Below are positions 49,582 through 59,222 of a DNA stretch of 64,000 nucleotides, piece after piece. The DNA comes from an uncultured Pelagibacteraceae bacterium (GTDB lineage: Bacteria; Pseudomonadota; Alphaproteobacteria; Pelagibacterales; Pelagibacteraceae): assembly GCA_902537055.1 (NCBI GenBank), contig CACAZW010000001.1, forward strand, positions 149,060-213,059, written 5' to 3'. Made by a program: the position numbers and the translations under genes. Numbering within the stretch: the first letter of the stretch is position 1; every line of letters begins with the position of its first letter. The notes below the pieces were generated by a model. It was not told the origin of the DNA and did not search any database. It worked only from the letters and a program-made list of their open reading frames with translations.

Positions 49582-50385
49582 TCAAAAATTATCAATTAAT
49601 CTTACTCCATTAATATGATAGGCAATAAATAGTCTATATTTGGATTTAAAATTATCTAATTTCATTTTTTTCTCATCTCTAAATTCAAGATAATCAATTT
49701 TAATTTTAAATTTATTTTCAAGCTCATATTTAGATTTTAACAAATCCACAAATTTATTAGTTTGTGATAGTCTTTTAATCTTATTCATTTTAATGGCTAT
49801 TTTTGATGCCTTTTTTATAGATGTTTTATTTAACAATTTGTTTCGTGTAGATAAAGCAATTTTATTATTTTCTCGAATGGTAGGACAGCCAACAATATTT
49901 ATTTTATATTTTTTTCCTAATATTCTTTTAATTAAAATGTATTGTTGAAAATCTTTTTCACCCATATAAACATACTTAGATTTAACAATAGATAACAATC
50001 TATTCATAACGTTTAATACACCCTCAAAATGACCTTTTCTATATTTAGCACATAAAATTTTATCAGATTTATTAAGTTTAAAATTTTTCATTTTATTTTT
50101 ATATATTTCATTCACTTCTGGTAAAAACAAATAATTAACTTTAAGTTTTTTCAATATCGAAATATCTTTTCTTATATTCCTAGGATAATTCTTAAAATCC
50201 TTTTTTTGATTAAATTGTGTTGGATTGACAAAGATGCTTACTATTGTCTCTTTGTTATTTTTTTGTGAAATTTTTATTAAAGATACGTGGCCTTTATGAA
50301 TTCCTCCCATTGTAGGTACAAATCCAACTTTTTTGTAATTTTTTACTGCCTTATTTAGTTCAAAAACATTTTTTAAAATTTTCAT
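49582..50385 (-). CDS. panC: Pantothenate synthetase PanC
   Basis: Joins pantoate and beta-alanine to give pantothenate. The 267-residue protein has PTMGGIHKGH near residue 24, FVNPTQFNQKKDF near 52, RKGHFEGVLNVMNRL near 119, MGEKDFQQ near 143 and ALSTRN near 178. It is slightly shorter than the usual 280, mainly in the C-terminal domain. It converges with mgtE and is 34 bases from the divergent galU. Confidence 0.95.
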   Translation of the reverse strand: MKILKNVFELNKAVKNYKKVGFVPTMGGIHKGHVSLIKISQKNNKETIVSIFVNPTQFNQKKDFKNYPRNIRKDISILKKLKVNYLFLPEVNEIYKNKMKNFKLNKSDKILCAKYRKGHFEGVLNVMNRLLSIVKSKYVYMGEKDFQQYILIKRILGKKYKINIVGCPTIRENNKIALSTRNKLLNKTSIKKASKIAIKMNKIKRLSQTNKFVDLLKSKYELENKFKIKIDYLEFRDEKKMKLDNFKSKYRLFIAYHINGVRLIDNF

Positions 50386-50419
50386 TTTTAATAAATATGA
50401 TTATAAGTAAAACATCTTA

Positions 50420-51234
50420 ATGATTAAACAAGCTATTATTCCTCTTGCTGGTTTGGGTACACGTTTGCTACCTTTGACAAGTGTTTTTCCTAAAGAATTA
50501 CTTCCAATAAATGGAAAACCTGGAATTGAGTATATTTTAGATGAATGTATTGAGGCTGGTGTTAGTGAAATAATTTTTATTATTTCAAAAAAAAAGAGAT
50601 AATAAAGAAATATTTCAATAATGATAATTTTTATAAATCAATTATTAAAAAAAAGAAAGATCCCAGAATAATTAAAGAGTATAAAAAAATTCTTTTTTTT
50701 AAAAAAAAAATTAAATTTATTTATCAAAATAAACCTTTGGGAACTGGTGATGCTGTACTCAAAACTAAAAAGTTCATAAAAAATAACTATTTTTTAATGT
50801 TGTTACCTGATGATTTAATTATAAAAAAGAACTGTTCGAAAGATATGATAAAAATTCATAAAAAATTCAAAGGATCTGTGATGGCCAGTATGAAAGTTAA
50901 AAAAAATAATGTAGATCGTTGGGGAATTTATTCAATTAAAAAAAATATTGACAAACTAAATTTTAAAATTGCAGATGTAATTGAAAAACCTAATACTAAA
51001 GATGCACCTTCAAATAACGCAGTAATAGGTAGATACATATTATCAAAGAAAATTTTTCATTACCTTAAAAATCAAAAAAAAGGCAAAGGTGGTGAAATAC
51101 ATATTACAGATGCAATTAGACGAATGATATTAGATCAATATTTATTCATCGGACATAAATTTAGAGGTAATTATTTAGATTGTGGATCTATGAAAGGTTA
51201 TATTAAATCTGGAATTGAAATTTCTAAGTTATGA
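50420..51234 (+). CDS. galU: UTP-glucose-1-phosphate uridylyltransferase, split by a one-base frameshift
   Basis: Makes UDP-glucose from UTP and glucose-1-phosphate. Frame 1 gives 59 residues with GLGTRLLPLTSVFPKELLP near residue 11, then stops at 50600-50602. A -1 shift at the A9-G run (50587-50596) continues as GAG ATA ATA through 212 more codons with no stop, including PLGTGDAV, LLPDD, VIEKP and DCGSMKGY, for a 271-residue product. The 3' part is fully conserved, so the gene is not decayed. The cause may be a sequencing error, transcript slippage, ribosomal frameshifting or a recent mutation. It overlaps ugd by 4 bases. Confidence 0.85.
50587..50596 (+). other. A9-G homopolymer/slippery site in galU
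   Basis: Nine A residues then G in the frame TCA AAA AAA AAG AGA TAA. The last seven bases (50590-50596) form an A-AAA-AAG heptamer in the right phase for a -1 ribosomal shift, and nine A residues are also a substrate for polymerase slippage. Either would restore the full GalU frame. No strong downstream stem is obvious in the A/T-rich sequence. Confidence 0.6.
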
Positions 51235-52520
51235 AAATTTGCATTATAGGATCTGGTTACGTTGGGTTAGTTACTGGAGCTTGTTTTTCTGACTTAGGTA
51301 ATACAGTTACTTGTGTTGATATTAATAGAGAAACCATAGAAAAATTAAATAAAGGATTAATCCCAATTTATGAACCAGGTCTTCAAGAATTGGTTGTAAG
51401 AAATTTAAAAAAAAAAAGACTTTTATTTACAACAGATATTTCTAACTCAATAAAAAAGTCAGATATCATATTTATTTGTGTTGGAACTCCTACCAAAAAT
51501 AATAAAGCTGATTTGAGATATGTATTTAATGTTACCAAAAGTATAAAATTTAATCTAAACAGGTATAAAATAATAGTTACTAAATCTACAGTCCCAGTTA
51601 CCACAGGTGATAAAATTTCAAAAATCTTAAAATCAAACAAAAATAAAAATAAGTTTGATGTTGTATCTAATCCTGAATTTTTAAGAGAAGGTGAAGCTAT
51701 TAGAGATTTTCAATTTCCAGATAGAGTTGTAGTAGGCACAAGCAGCATTAAAGCAAATAAAATTATGAAAAAATTATATCTTCCTTTAATTAAGAAGGGT
51801 AGCAGATATTTTCATACTTCTAGAAGATCAGCTGAATTAATTAAATATGCATCAAACGCTTTTTTAGCCACTAAAATTACATTTATAAATGAAATAGCCA
51901 ATTTATGTGAAAAATCAAACATAGACGTGAAAGATGTTGCTATTGGCATGGGTTTAGATGAAAGGATTGGAAGTAGATTTCTTCGTGCTGGCCCAGCCTA
52001 CGGTGGATCATGTTTTCCAAAGGATACAAGGGCACTTGTTTCAACTGCAAGAATGTTTAATACAAATCTTTCAGTTGTAAAAACAGTAATTAATTCAAAT
52101 GATAAAAGATCTAATTTATTACTAAATAAAATTAGTAAAATAATGAATAACAAAATTAAAAATAAAAATATTACATTTTTGGGTGTTACTTTTAAACCAG
52201 GAACTGATGATATGAGAGAATCTTCCTCATTAAAAATTATACCAGCTTTATCAAGAAAAGGTGCATATATAAATTATTATGAGCCAACAGGCAAAAAAAA
52301 GGAATTTAAATCCAAAAATATAAATTTTTTTGAAAATATAAAAGATGCTTGTAAAAGTGCAGATTTAATAATTATTCATACAGAATGGAATGAATTTAAA
52401 CAACTCAACTTTAAAAAAATTACAAAAAAAAGAAATTTTAAAGTTTTTGACATGAGAAATCTGTACTCAATTTCTGAAATGAAAAAAAATAAAATAAATT
52501 ATTTTAGTATTGGTAGATAA
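51231..52520 (+). CDS. ugd: UDP-glucose 6-dehydrogenase
   Basis: Oxidises UDP-glucose to UDP-glucuronate with NAD. The 429-residue protein has the Rossmann start KICIIGSGYVGLVTGACF, VGTPTK near 84, and the catalytic cysteine 261 in GPAYGGSCFPKD. The C-terminal UDP-binding domain has FLGVTFKPGTDDMRESS. It overlaps galU by 4 bases; GalU makes its substrate, so the pair forms a short pathway to glucuronate-containing surface sugars. Confidence 0.96.
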   Translation: MKICIIGSGYVGLVTGACFSDLGNTVTCVDINRETIEKLNKGLIPIYEPGLQELVVRNLKKKRLLFTTDISNSIKKSDIIFICVGTPTKNNKADLRYVFNVTKSIKFNLNRYKIIVTKSTVPVTTGDKISKILKSNKNKNKFDVVSNPEFLREGEAIRDFQFPDRVVVGTSSIKANKIMKKLYLPLIKKGSRYFHTSRRSAELIKYASNAFLATKITFINEIANLCEKSNIDVKDVAIGMGLDERIGSRFLRAGPAYGGSCFPKDTRALVSTARMFNTNLSVVKTVINSNDKRSNLLLNKISKIMNNKIKNKNITFLGVTFKPGTDDMRESSSLKIIPALSRKGAYINYYEPTGKKKEFKSKNINFFENIKDACKSADLIIIHTEWNEFKQLNFKKITKKRNFKVFDMRNLYSISEMKKNKINYFSIGR

Positions 52521-52982
52521 TTAATTAAGATCAAATATTGCATCAACTTCAACTGCAACACCCAATGGAAGGCTATTAGTGCTGACAGCAGCTCTTGCAT
52601 GTGAGCCAGCTTCATCAAATACACTTTTTATTAGATCTGAGGCTCCATTTATGACTTTTGGCTGCTCAGTAAAATTATCAGTAGAATTAACGTATCCAGT
52701 AAGTTTCAAACATGATTTAATTTTGGATAAATCATCACCACATGCTTTTTTTGCTTGAGATATTATACTTAATGCACATCTCTTAGCTGCCTCATAACCT
52801 TGTTCAGTATTATAATCTTCTCCGAGTTTTCCCTTAATTAAATTTCCATTCTCATCAATTGATATTTGACCAGATATGAATAGTAAATTTCCAGATATTC
52901 TAGTAGCAGCATATGATCCAACAGGATCATTAGCTTTTGGTAATTTGATATTTAAATTCTTTAAATTTTTATCTGCCGACAT
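52521..52982 (-). CDS. RidA/YjgF/YER057c family protein
   Basis: A 153-residue member of the RidA superfamily. The ISGNLLFISGQIS stretch near residue 30 and the C-terminal AGSHARAAVSTNSLPLGVAVEVDAIF are family patterns. Typical RidA deaminates reactive enamine/imine intermediates; the longer length and lack of a clear RidA active-site Arg in the usual position mean that deaminase activity is not certain. It overlaps topA by one base. Confidence 0.85.
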   Translation of the reverse strand: MSADKNLKNLNIKLPKANDPVGSYAATRISGNLLFISGQISIDENGNLIKGKLGEDYNTEQGYEAAKRCALSIISQAKKACGDDLSKIKSCLKLTGYVNSTDNFTEQPKVINGASDLIKSVFDEAGSHARAAVSTNSLPLGVAVEVDAIFDLN

Positions 52983-55549
52983 TATTTGCCTTTCTTTTTC
53001 TTTTTATTTCTATCGTATTCTTTTCTTTTCTCAATTAAAATTAATGCTTCTTCCATAGTTAATTCAACAGGATCTTTTTCTTCAGGTATAGTCGCATTTA
53101 AAGATTTGTATTTAATGTAAGGGCCATATTGACCTTTCATGATTCTAACTGGCTTTTTATCTTCAGGGTGTTCTCCTAAATCTTTTATCATAGATGATGA
53201 AATTCTTCCTGGTTTAGCTTCAGCAATTAATGTAACAGCTCTATTTAATCCAATTGTGAATAATTCATCTACATTTTCTAGTCTAGCAGATTTATTTTCA
53301 CATTTAAGGTAAGGACCAAATCTTCCAACATTCACAGTAATATCCTTATCATTTTCAGGATTTTTACCTAAACTTAATGGTAATGAGCATAAGTATTTTG
53401 CCCTTTCTAAATCAATGTTTTCAATCTCAATTCCTTTAGGTATAGAAACATTTTTTAAATTATTTTCTTCTTTCTTTAATTTTCTTTTTTTCTTTTTAGT
53501 TTTTTCATCTTCATCTATGATTTCTTTTTCAAATTGCAAATATGGGCCAAATCTTCCATTTTTAAGAAAAATATCTTTACCTTTGTCATTTTTTCCAATG
53601 AATTTAGGTTCTGCTAGTGTCAATTGTTGTGCTGCTTTAGATTTTGATAGTGGTCTTGTAAATTTGCAGTCTGGATAATTTGAACACCCAATAAAAGCAC
53701 CACCTCTAAAACTATTTTTTAAACTTAATTGCCCAGACTCACAAAGCTTGCATTTTCTATCAATATTTCCATCTTTATCGACCTCAAATATTAGTGATCC
53801 AAGACTTTCATTTAATAGGTCTAATACTTCTCTGGTTCTTTTTTCTTTCACACCTGAAACATTAGAATTAAAGTCTTTCCAAAAGTTCTCTAAAACTTTT
53901 ATCCAATTTTCTTTACCTGATGTTATATCATCTAATTGATCTTCTAATTTTGCAGTAAAATCATAATCAACATATTTGGTAAATAATTTTTCTAAAAACG
54001 CAGAAAGTAATTTACCTCTATCAGTTGGGAAAAATCTTTTATTATTTATGTCAGCATAACCTCTATTTGCTATTACTGAAATAATACTTGCATAAGTAGA
54101 CGGTCTTCCAATTCCTAGCTCCTCTAATTTTTTAACTAGACTTGCCTCTGAATATCTAGGTGGTGGTTGTGTATAATGCTGTTCATCAATATGATCTTCA
54201 AACATTACATCACTTTTTTCAACATCTGGCAAAATATTTTCATTGTCATCATCATTTTCATCGATCTTATACAGTTTAAGGAAACCATCAAATTTTAATG
54301 TTGAACCACTAGCTTTGAATATATTTTTATCACCATCTGAGTTGATGGTAATAGTTTTTCTATCAAATTTTGCTGACTGCATTTGTGATGATAAAGATCT
54401 AGACCATATTAAATTATAAAGTTTATATTGATCAGTACTTAAGTATTTTTTCATATCTTCTGGTTTTCGAATTATTTCTGTTGGACGTATAGCTTCGTGA
54501 GCTTCTTGAGCATTCTTTGCTTTTTTACCACTATAATTTAGAGGTTGTTCTGGTAAATATTTATCACCATAATTCTGCATTATAAAATCTCTAAAAGATG
54601 ATACTGCATCTTTTGAAATATTAGTTCCATCTGTTCTCATATAAGTAATTAATCCTACGGTTTCACCTTCAATATCAATTCCTTGATATAGTCTTTGAGC
54701 AATTTGCATTGTTCTTGAGGCTCCAAAACCAAGTTTACTTGATGCTGTTTGTTGTAATGTTGATGTAGTAAAAGGTCCTGATGGATTTCTGTTATAAGTT
54801 TTTGAACTTATATCTGTTATTTTATATTTTTTATTTTTTATTTCAGATAAAGCGTCATTAATATCTTGTTTGTTTTTAAATGAAAATTTTTCAACCTTAT
54901 TTCCATCTAATTGTGAAATAGTTGTATTTATTTTCTCATTTTTGTTATTTTTAAAAATTATATTTAAAGTCCAAAATTCTTTTGGTTGAAAAACTTCTAT
55001 TTCCTGTTCTCTTTCGGTTAAAAGTCTTAGAGCTACAGACTGAACTCGACCAGCAGATTTAGAACCTGGTAATTTTGTCCATAGAATGGGGGAGATATTA
55101 AAACCTACTAGATAATCTAGAGCTCTTCTTGCCATATAAGCATCAACTAAATGTGGCTCTATTTTTCTTGGATTATCTATTCCATTTGTAACTGCTTTTT
55201 TTGTTATTTCGTTGAAAACAACTCTTTCAACTTCTTTATCTTTTAATAATTTTTTTTCTTCAAGAAACTCTTTTACATGCCAAGCTATTGCTTCACCTTC
55301 TCTGTCAGGGTCAGTAGCTAGAATAATTTTTTTTGAATCTTTAGCACTATCTGTAATTTCTTTTAAATATTTTTTTGAAAAACTATCTACTTCCCAAATC
55401 ATTTTAAAATCATTTTCAGGATCAACAGAACCATTTTTCGAAGGCAGATCTCTTATATGCCCATAGCTTGCAAGAACTGTATAATCTGATCCTAAATATT
55501 TATTAATTGTTTTTGCTTTTGCTGGACTTTCAACAATTACTAGATTCAT
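52982..55549 (-). CDS. topA: DNA topoisomerase I
   Basis: Type IA topoisomerase of 855 residues, relaxes negative supercoils. TOPRIM motifs VIVESPAKAKTI (4-15) and ATDPDREGEAIAWH (78-91), and the catalytic Tyr303 in LITYMRTDGTN are present. One four-cysteine zinc finger (CKLCESGQ...CSNYPDC) lies near residue 600, followed by repeated topo-C-type GRFGPYL modules near 675 and 755 and a lysine-rich end. Confidence 0.98.
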   Translation of the reverse strand: MNLVIVESPAKAKTINKYLGSDYTVLASYGHIRDLPSKNGSVDPENDFKMIWEVDSFSKKYLKEITDSAKDSKKIILATDPDREGEAIAWHVKEFLEEKKLLKDKEVERVVFNEITKKAVTNGIDNPRKIEPHLVDAYMARRALDYLVGFNISPILWTKLPGSKSAGRVQSVALRLLTEREQEIEVFQPKEFWTLNIIFKNNKNEKINTTISQLDGNKVEKFSFKNKQDINDALSEIKNKKYKITDISSKTYNRNPSGPFTTSTLQQTASSKLGFGASRTMQIAQRLYQGIDIEGETVGLITYMRTDGTNISKDAVSSFRDFIMQNYGDKYLPEQPLNYSGKKAKNAQEAHEAIRPTEIIRKPEDMKKYLSTDQYKLYNLIWSRSLSSQMQSAKFDRKTITINSDGDKNIFKASGSTLKFDGFLKLYKIDENDDDNENILPDVEKSDVMFEDHIDEQHYTQPPPRYSEASLVKKLEELGIGRPSTYASIISVIANRGYADINNKRFFPTDRGKLLSAFLEKLFTKYVDYDFTAKLEDQLDDITSGKENWIKVLENFWKDFNSNVSGVKEKRTREVLDLLNESLGSLIFEVDKDGNIDRKCKLCESGQLSLKNSFRGGAFIGCSNYPDCKFTRPLSKSKAAQQLTLAEPKFIGKNDKGKDIFLKNGRFGPYLQFEKEIIDEDEKTKKKKRKLKKEENNLKNVSIPKGIEIENIDLERAKYLCSLPLSLGKNPENDKDITVNVGRFGPYLKCENKSARLENVDELFTIGLNRAVTLIAEAKPGRISSSMIKDLGEHPEDKKPVRIMKGQYGPYIKYKSLNATIPEEKDPVELTMEEALILIEKRKEYDRNKKKKKGK

Positions 55550-55589
55550 ATTTAAAGAACGTACTTAAAACAGTTAAACTGTCAAATTA

Positions 55590-56162
55590 TTAAATTTTTG
55601 TCTTAGTTTCTTCTTTATTTATCAAGCGTTTAACGTTTTCTCTATGAGTGTAAAAAATTAAAATAAACATTATGAAGTAAAACATAATGTTATCATTGCT
55701 ATAAAAAAATATAAAAATAGGAACACTTAATGATCCAAGAATTGATCCTAATGATGAGTATTTAGACATTAAATACGTAATTACCCAAACAATACCAAAA
55801 ACAATACCCAAAAAAAAATTTAAAATAATCAATATTCCAATATATGTTGCAACACCTTTACCACCTTTAAATTTTAACCATATTGGAAAAACATGTCCTA
55901 AAAAAACAGATAATGAACAAATGTAAATAAATTCTGGATAATTTAATTTAACATAAATTATTGGCAAAACCGCTTTTAAAATGTCTAGTAATAAAGTTGA
56001 GTAACCTAAAAATTTATTACCAGTTCTTAAAACATTGGTGGCGCCTATATTACCTGATCCTGTTTCTCTTATATCTTTTTTTAAAAAAATTTTTGTTAGT
56101 AAAAAACCAAAAGGAATAGAACCTAATAAATATGATAAAAGTGATAAAATAAAAATTTCCAT
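55590..56162 (-). CDS. plsY: Glycerol-3-phosphate acyltransferase PlsY
   Basis: Membrane enzyme that acylates glycerol-3-phosphate with acyl-phosphate, first step of phospholipid synthesis. The 190-residue protein has several membrane spans and the three family motifs: GSIPFGFLLTK near residue 15, GSGNIGATNVLRTG near 36, and KFKGGKGVATYIG near 98. It starts directly after pyrC-like and precedes topA by 40 bases. Confidence 0.95.
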   Translation of the reverse strand: MEIFILSLLSYLLGSIPFGFLLTKIFLKKDIRETGSGNIGATNVLRTGNKFLGYSTLLLDILKAVLPIIYVKLNYPEFIYICSLSVFLGHVFPIWLKFKGGKGVATYIGILIILNFFLGIVFGIVWVITYLMSKYSSLGSILGSLSVPIFIFFYSNDNIMFYFIMFILIFYTHRENVKRLINKEETKTKI

Positions 56163-57452
56163 TTAAATATTGTAAAGTTCTTGTCCTTTTACGTATGTAC
56201 TCGTCACTTTTCCTTGTAATCTTTTATTTTCAATTGACGTATTTTTTGATTTAGAAACCAAATTTTCTTGCTTTACTATCCAAGGTTTATTTATATCCAC
56301 AACACAGAAATCTGCATCATTACCCACGGATAAATTACCTTTATTAATTTTTAAAATTTTTGCTGGATTTGAAGTTAATGCAGCAATAATTTTTTCAAGT
56401 TTTACAGATTCATTGTGATATAATTCTAATGACAAGGATAATAACGTTTCAATACCAGTTGCTCCTGTTGCGGCTTGAGCAAATGTTAATCTTTTTTGCT
56501 CTTCATCCTCAGGTTTGTGATCTGAAACTATTACATCAATTGTACCATCATTTAATCCTTGCACTAAACTTAATCTATCATCTTCGGTTCTAAGTGGTGG
56601 TGACAATTTTAAAAAAGTTCTAAAGTCACCAATATCATTTTCATTTAAAGATAAATTATTTATTGATACCCCACAGGAAAATCTTACTTTATCTTTTCTA
56701 TCTTTAATAATTTCAACTGCTTTTCCTGATGAAATCTGAGAAATGTGATAACGACAATTATATTCTTCTAATAATGTTAAATCTCTCTCTATAATTATTA
56801 GTTCTGCTATTTCTGGGATACCCTGCAGACCAAGTTTTGTCGAAATTATTCCATCATTTATCATGCCATTTTCAGCTAATTCTTGATCTTCCGCATGTTG
56901 CATTATTAAAGATCCTAAATCTTTTGCTGAATTCATTATTCTGGACATAACTCTTGTATTCTGAATTGTTCTAATTCCATCTGTAAATGCTATTATCCCT
57001 TTACTTTGCAGAAGACCAAACTCTGTCATATTTGTACCTTCAGTGCCCTTTGTTAGAGATGCTGTGGGAAATATATTTATTTTTGATTTATCTCTACCTC
57101 GTCTTTTTAAAAAATCTACTATTGAAACGTTGTCAATTATTGGATCAGTATTTGGCATTGTTACAACTGAGGTTACTCCCCCAGACAATGCAGCATTGCT
57201 CAAAGTTCTAAAATTTTCTTTATATTCATAACCTGGTTCACCGACAAATACTCTCATATCAACTATACCTGGGAAAATATAATTCTCTTTTAAATCAATA
57301 ACTTTTTCTCGACTAGGAATGTTGTTTTTATTCACCTTTTTTCCAACACCTTCAATTTTTCCATCTTCACCTATTATTAATCCTCCTATTTCACTTATGT
57401 TGTTATGAGGATCAATTATATTTGCGTTAATAAAGTATTTTTTTTTCATCAT
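56163..57452 (-). CDS. Dihydroorotase-like protein lacking the HxH metal site (PyrC'/PyrX type)
   Basis: A 429-residue class I dihydroorotase homologue whose gene overlaps pyrB by 4 bases. The normal D-x-H-x-H-x-R motif reads Asp65-Met-Arg67-Val-Phe69-Val-Gly71, so both metal-binding histidines and the substrate arginine are gone. Later residues ([19 protein letters not shown]) remain. This is the pattern of the non-catalytic partner needed for aspartate carbamoyltransferase assembly in pseudomonads. A working dihydroorotase should then be encoded elsewhere. The role is inferred from the missing motif and the pyrB context. Confidence 0.85.
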   Translation of the reverse strand: MMKKKYFINANIIDPHNNISEIGGLIIGEDGKIEGVGKKVNKNNIPSREKVIDLKENYIFPGIVDMRVFVGEPGYEYKENFRTLSNAALSGGVTSVVTMPNTDPIIDNVSIVDFLKRRGRDKSKINIFPTASLTKGTEGTNMTEFGLLQSKGIIAFTDGIRTIQNTRVMSRIMNSAKDLGSLIMQHAEDQELAENGMINDGIISTKLGLQGIPEIAELIIIERDLTLLEEYNCRYHISQISSGKAVEIIKDRKDKVRFSCGVSINNLSLNENDIGDFRTFLKLSPPLRTEDDRLSLVQGLNDGTIDVIVSDHKPEDEEQKRLTFAQAATGATGIETLLSLSLELYHNESVKLEKIIAALTSNPAKILKINKGNLSVGNDADFCVVDINKPWIVKQENLVSKSKNTSIENKRLQGKVTSTYVKGQELYNI

Positions 57453-58387
57453 TCACAAAAAATTTTTAAACATGCCATTCTTATCGCAACACCTAATTCA
57501 ACTTGTTCTTTTACAACACTCATATTGGTGTCATCAGCTAGTTTTGTATCAATTTCAATACCACGGTTCATTGGACCAGGATGCATAATAATTGAATCTG
57601 ATTTTGCATATTCTAATTTATCCTGTGTTAGTCCATAGTATTCATAATACTCTCTATTAGATGACAGGAATGAACTACTCATTCTTTCATTTTGAAGTCT
57701 AAGCATCATTACTATATCGCAATCTTTTACACCTTTCTTCATATTTGAAAAAATATTAACTCCAAATTTTTCTATATCTTTTGGTAAAAGGTTTGATGGA
57801 GCCACAATATTTACTTCTGCACCCAACATGTTTAGCAAGTAAATATTAGATCTTGCTACTCTTGAATGTAGAATATCTCCACAAATTGCAACCTTTAATC
57901 CTTGAATTTTTTTTTTCCTATTCAATATAGTTAATGCATCTAGTAACGCTTGGGTAGGGTGCTCTCTCCTTCCATCACCAGCATTTAAAACAGCACAATT
58001 AACTTTTTGAGATAAAAGATTACAAGCTCCTGAATCTTGATGTCTAATAACTATTATATCAGGATGCATTGCATTTAATGTCATTGCAGTGTCTATTAGC
58101 GTTTCACCTTTTTTAATTGCTGAGTTTGTTATATTCATTGACATAACATCTGCACCTAATCTTTTTCCAGCTAGTTCAAATGAGCTTTGTGTTCTTGTAG
58201 ATGGTTCAAAAAAGAGGTTAATTTGTGTTTTTCCCTTAAGTAAATCTAATTTTTTATTTTTACTTTTGTTTAATTCAATAAATTTTTCAGCTTCATTTAA
58301 GATTAAATTAACATCGTTTATTGATAAATCTTGAATACCTAGGAGATGTTTTTGAGAAATTTTAATAGCTTTGGTTTTAGTTGCCAT
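57449..58387 (-). CDS. pyrB: Aspartate carbamoyltransferase catalytic subunit PyrB
   Basis: Second step of pyrimidine synthesis. From the chosen ATG at 58387 the protein is 312 residues; a GTG at 58408 would add seven residues. [19 protein letters not shown] holds the carbamoyl-phosphate site, and [20 protein letters not shown] and [11 protein letters not shown] follow. No pyrI regulatory gene is adjacent. The 4-base overlap with the dihydroorotase-like gene suggests that the two proteins are made together as subunits. Confidence 0.96.
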   Translation of the reverse strand: MATKTKAIKISQKHLLGIQDLSINDVNLILNEAEKFIELNKSKNKKLDLLKGKTQINLFFEPSTRTQSSFELAGKRLGADVMSMNITNSAIKKGETLIDTAMTLNAMHPDIIVIRHQDSGACNLLSQKVNCAVLNAGDGRREHPTQALLDALTILNRKKKIQGLKVAICGDILHSRVARSNIYLLNMLGAEVNIVAPSNLLPKDIEKFGVNIFSNMKKGVKDCDIVMMLRLQNERMSSSFLSSNREYYEYYGLTQDKLEYAKSDSIIMHPGPMNRGIEIDTKLADDTNMSVVKEQVELGVAIRMACLKIFCE

Positions 58388-58429
58388 TAAAACCAACTCT
58401 ATAGCCACAAAGGTTGATTAATGCAAGTA

Positions 58430-58885
58430 TTAATTATTAATAAAATCTATGGCACCCTGTAAGATAAATGCAGCAGCATTTTTATCTATATTTTTTTCTC
58501 TTTTAGTTACGTTAATACCTAAATTTTCGCTTAATTTAAACGCTCCAACTGTTGATAATCTTTCATCCCAAAGACTTATTGGAAGATCAATTTCTTTTGA
58601 TATTGCTTTTGACACATCATTTACTGATTGAGAGGATTTACCTAAGCTGCCATCCATATTAATTGGATTTCCAATAATTATTCCTTTAATATTATTTTCT
58701 TTAATAATATCCTCTAATTCATTGATAAGATCTTCAAATTTGGATTTGTTTATTGTTTTAAGCGGTGTGGCAATTTTTTGATTTTCATCACATATAGCTA
58801 CACCAATTCTCTTTGAACCTAAATCAAGACCAATTAATCTAGATGTATTTAGCTGTTTCTTTTTAAATTCCTCAATTGTGATCAT
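58430..58885 (-). CDS. ruvX: RuvX/YqgF family Holliday junction resolvase-like nuclease
   Basis: A 151-residue RNase-H-fold protein. LIGLDLGSKRIGVAICD near residue 17 has the first acidic residue, IIGNPINMDGSLG near 70 and LWDERLST near 100 follow. It is thought to act in 16S rRNA 5' end processing or junction cleavage. It lies 42 bases upstream of pyrB on the same strand and divergent from gatC. Confidence 0.93.
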   Translation of the reverse strand: MITIEEFKKKQLNTSRLIGLDLGSKRIGVAICDENQKIATPLKTINKSKFEDLINELEDIIKENNIKGIIIGNPINMDGSLGKSSQSVNDVSKAISKEIDLPISLWDERLSTVGAFKLSENLGINVTKREKNIDKNAAAFILQGAIDFINN

Positions 58886-58934
58886 ATTGTATATTATTTA
58901 CTTAAGTGATAGTTTGCGGCAATATTTTTACCAT

Positions 58935-59222
58935 ATGAGTATAGATCTTAAAACAGTAAAGCACATTTCGAAATTAGCAAGGATTTCTATTGATGATGAA
59001 AAAGCTAATAAATTAAAGGGCGACTTAAATAATATATTTGAATTTATAGAAAAATTAAATGAATTAAATACTGATAATGTTCAAGCCTTAACATCAATTG
59101 CTGAAACCACCCTAAGATTTAGAAAAGATGAAATTAAATCAGAAAATATTAGAGAAAAAATTTTAAAAAACTCTCCTGAAGAAAATAAAGATTTTTTTGT
59201 TGTACCAAAGGTTGTTGAATAA
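58935..59222 (+). CDS. gatC: Aspartyl/glutamyl-tRNA amidotransferase subunit C
   Basis: A 95-residue GatC from ATG at 58935 (MSIDLKTVKHISKLARI); upstream in-frame codons are not conserved in type. It has the LNNIFEFIEKLNELNTDNVQAL helix and FFVVPKVVE end. It stabilises GatA and helps form Gln-tRNA(Gln) and/or Asn-tRNA(Asn) by transamidation. The stop overlaps the gatA start. Confidence 0.95.
   Translation: MSIDLKTVKHISKLARISIDDEKANKLKGDLNNIFEFIEKLNELNTDNVQALTSIAETTLRFRKDEIKSENIREKILKNSPEENKDFFVVPKVVE

Noticed and set aside
49578..49592. Small hairpin at the mgtE/panC convergent junction as a terminator
   Set aside because: Only a 5-bp A/T stem (ATAAT/ATTAT); expected often by chance in DNA this A/T-rich.
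50420..51234. Two separate small genes or a decayed galU pseudogene
   Set aside because: Both parts are adjacent pieces of one GalU with conserved motifs in order and only one shift; a decayed gene would show more damage.
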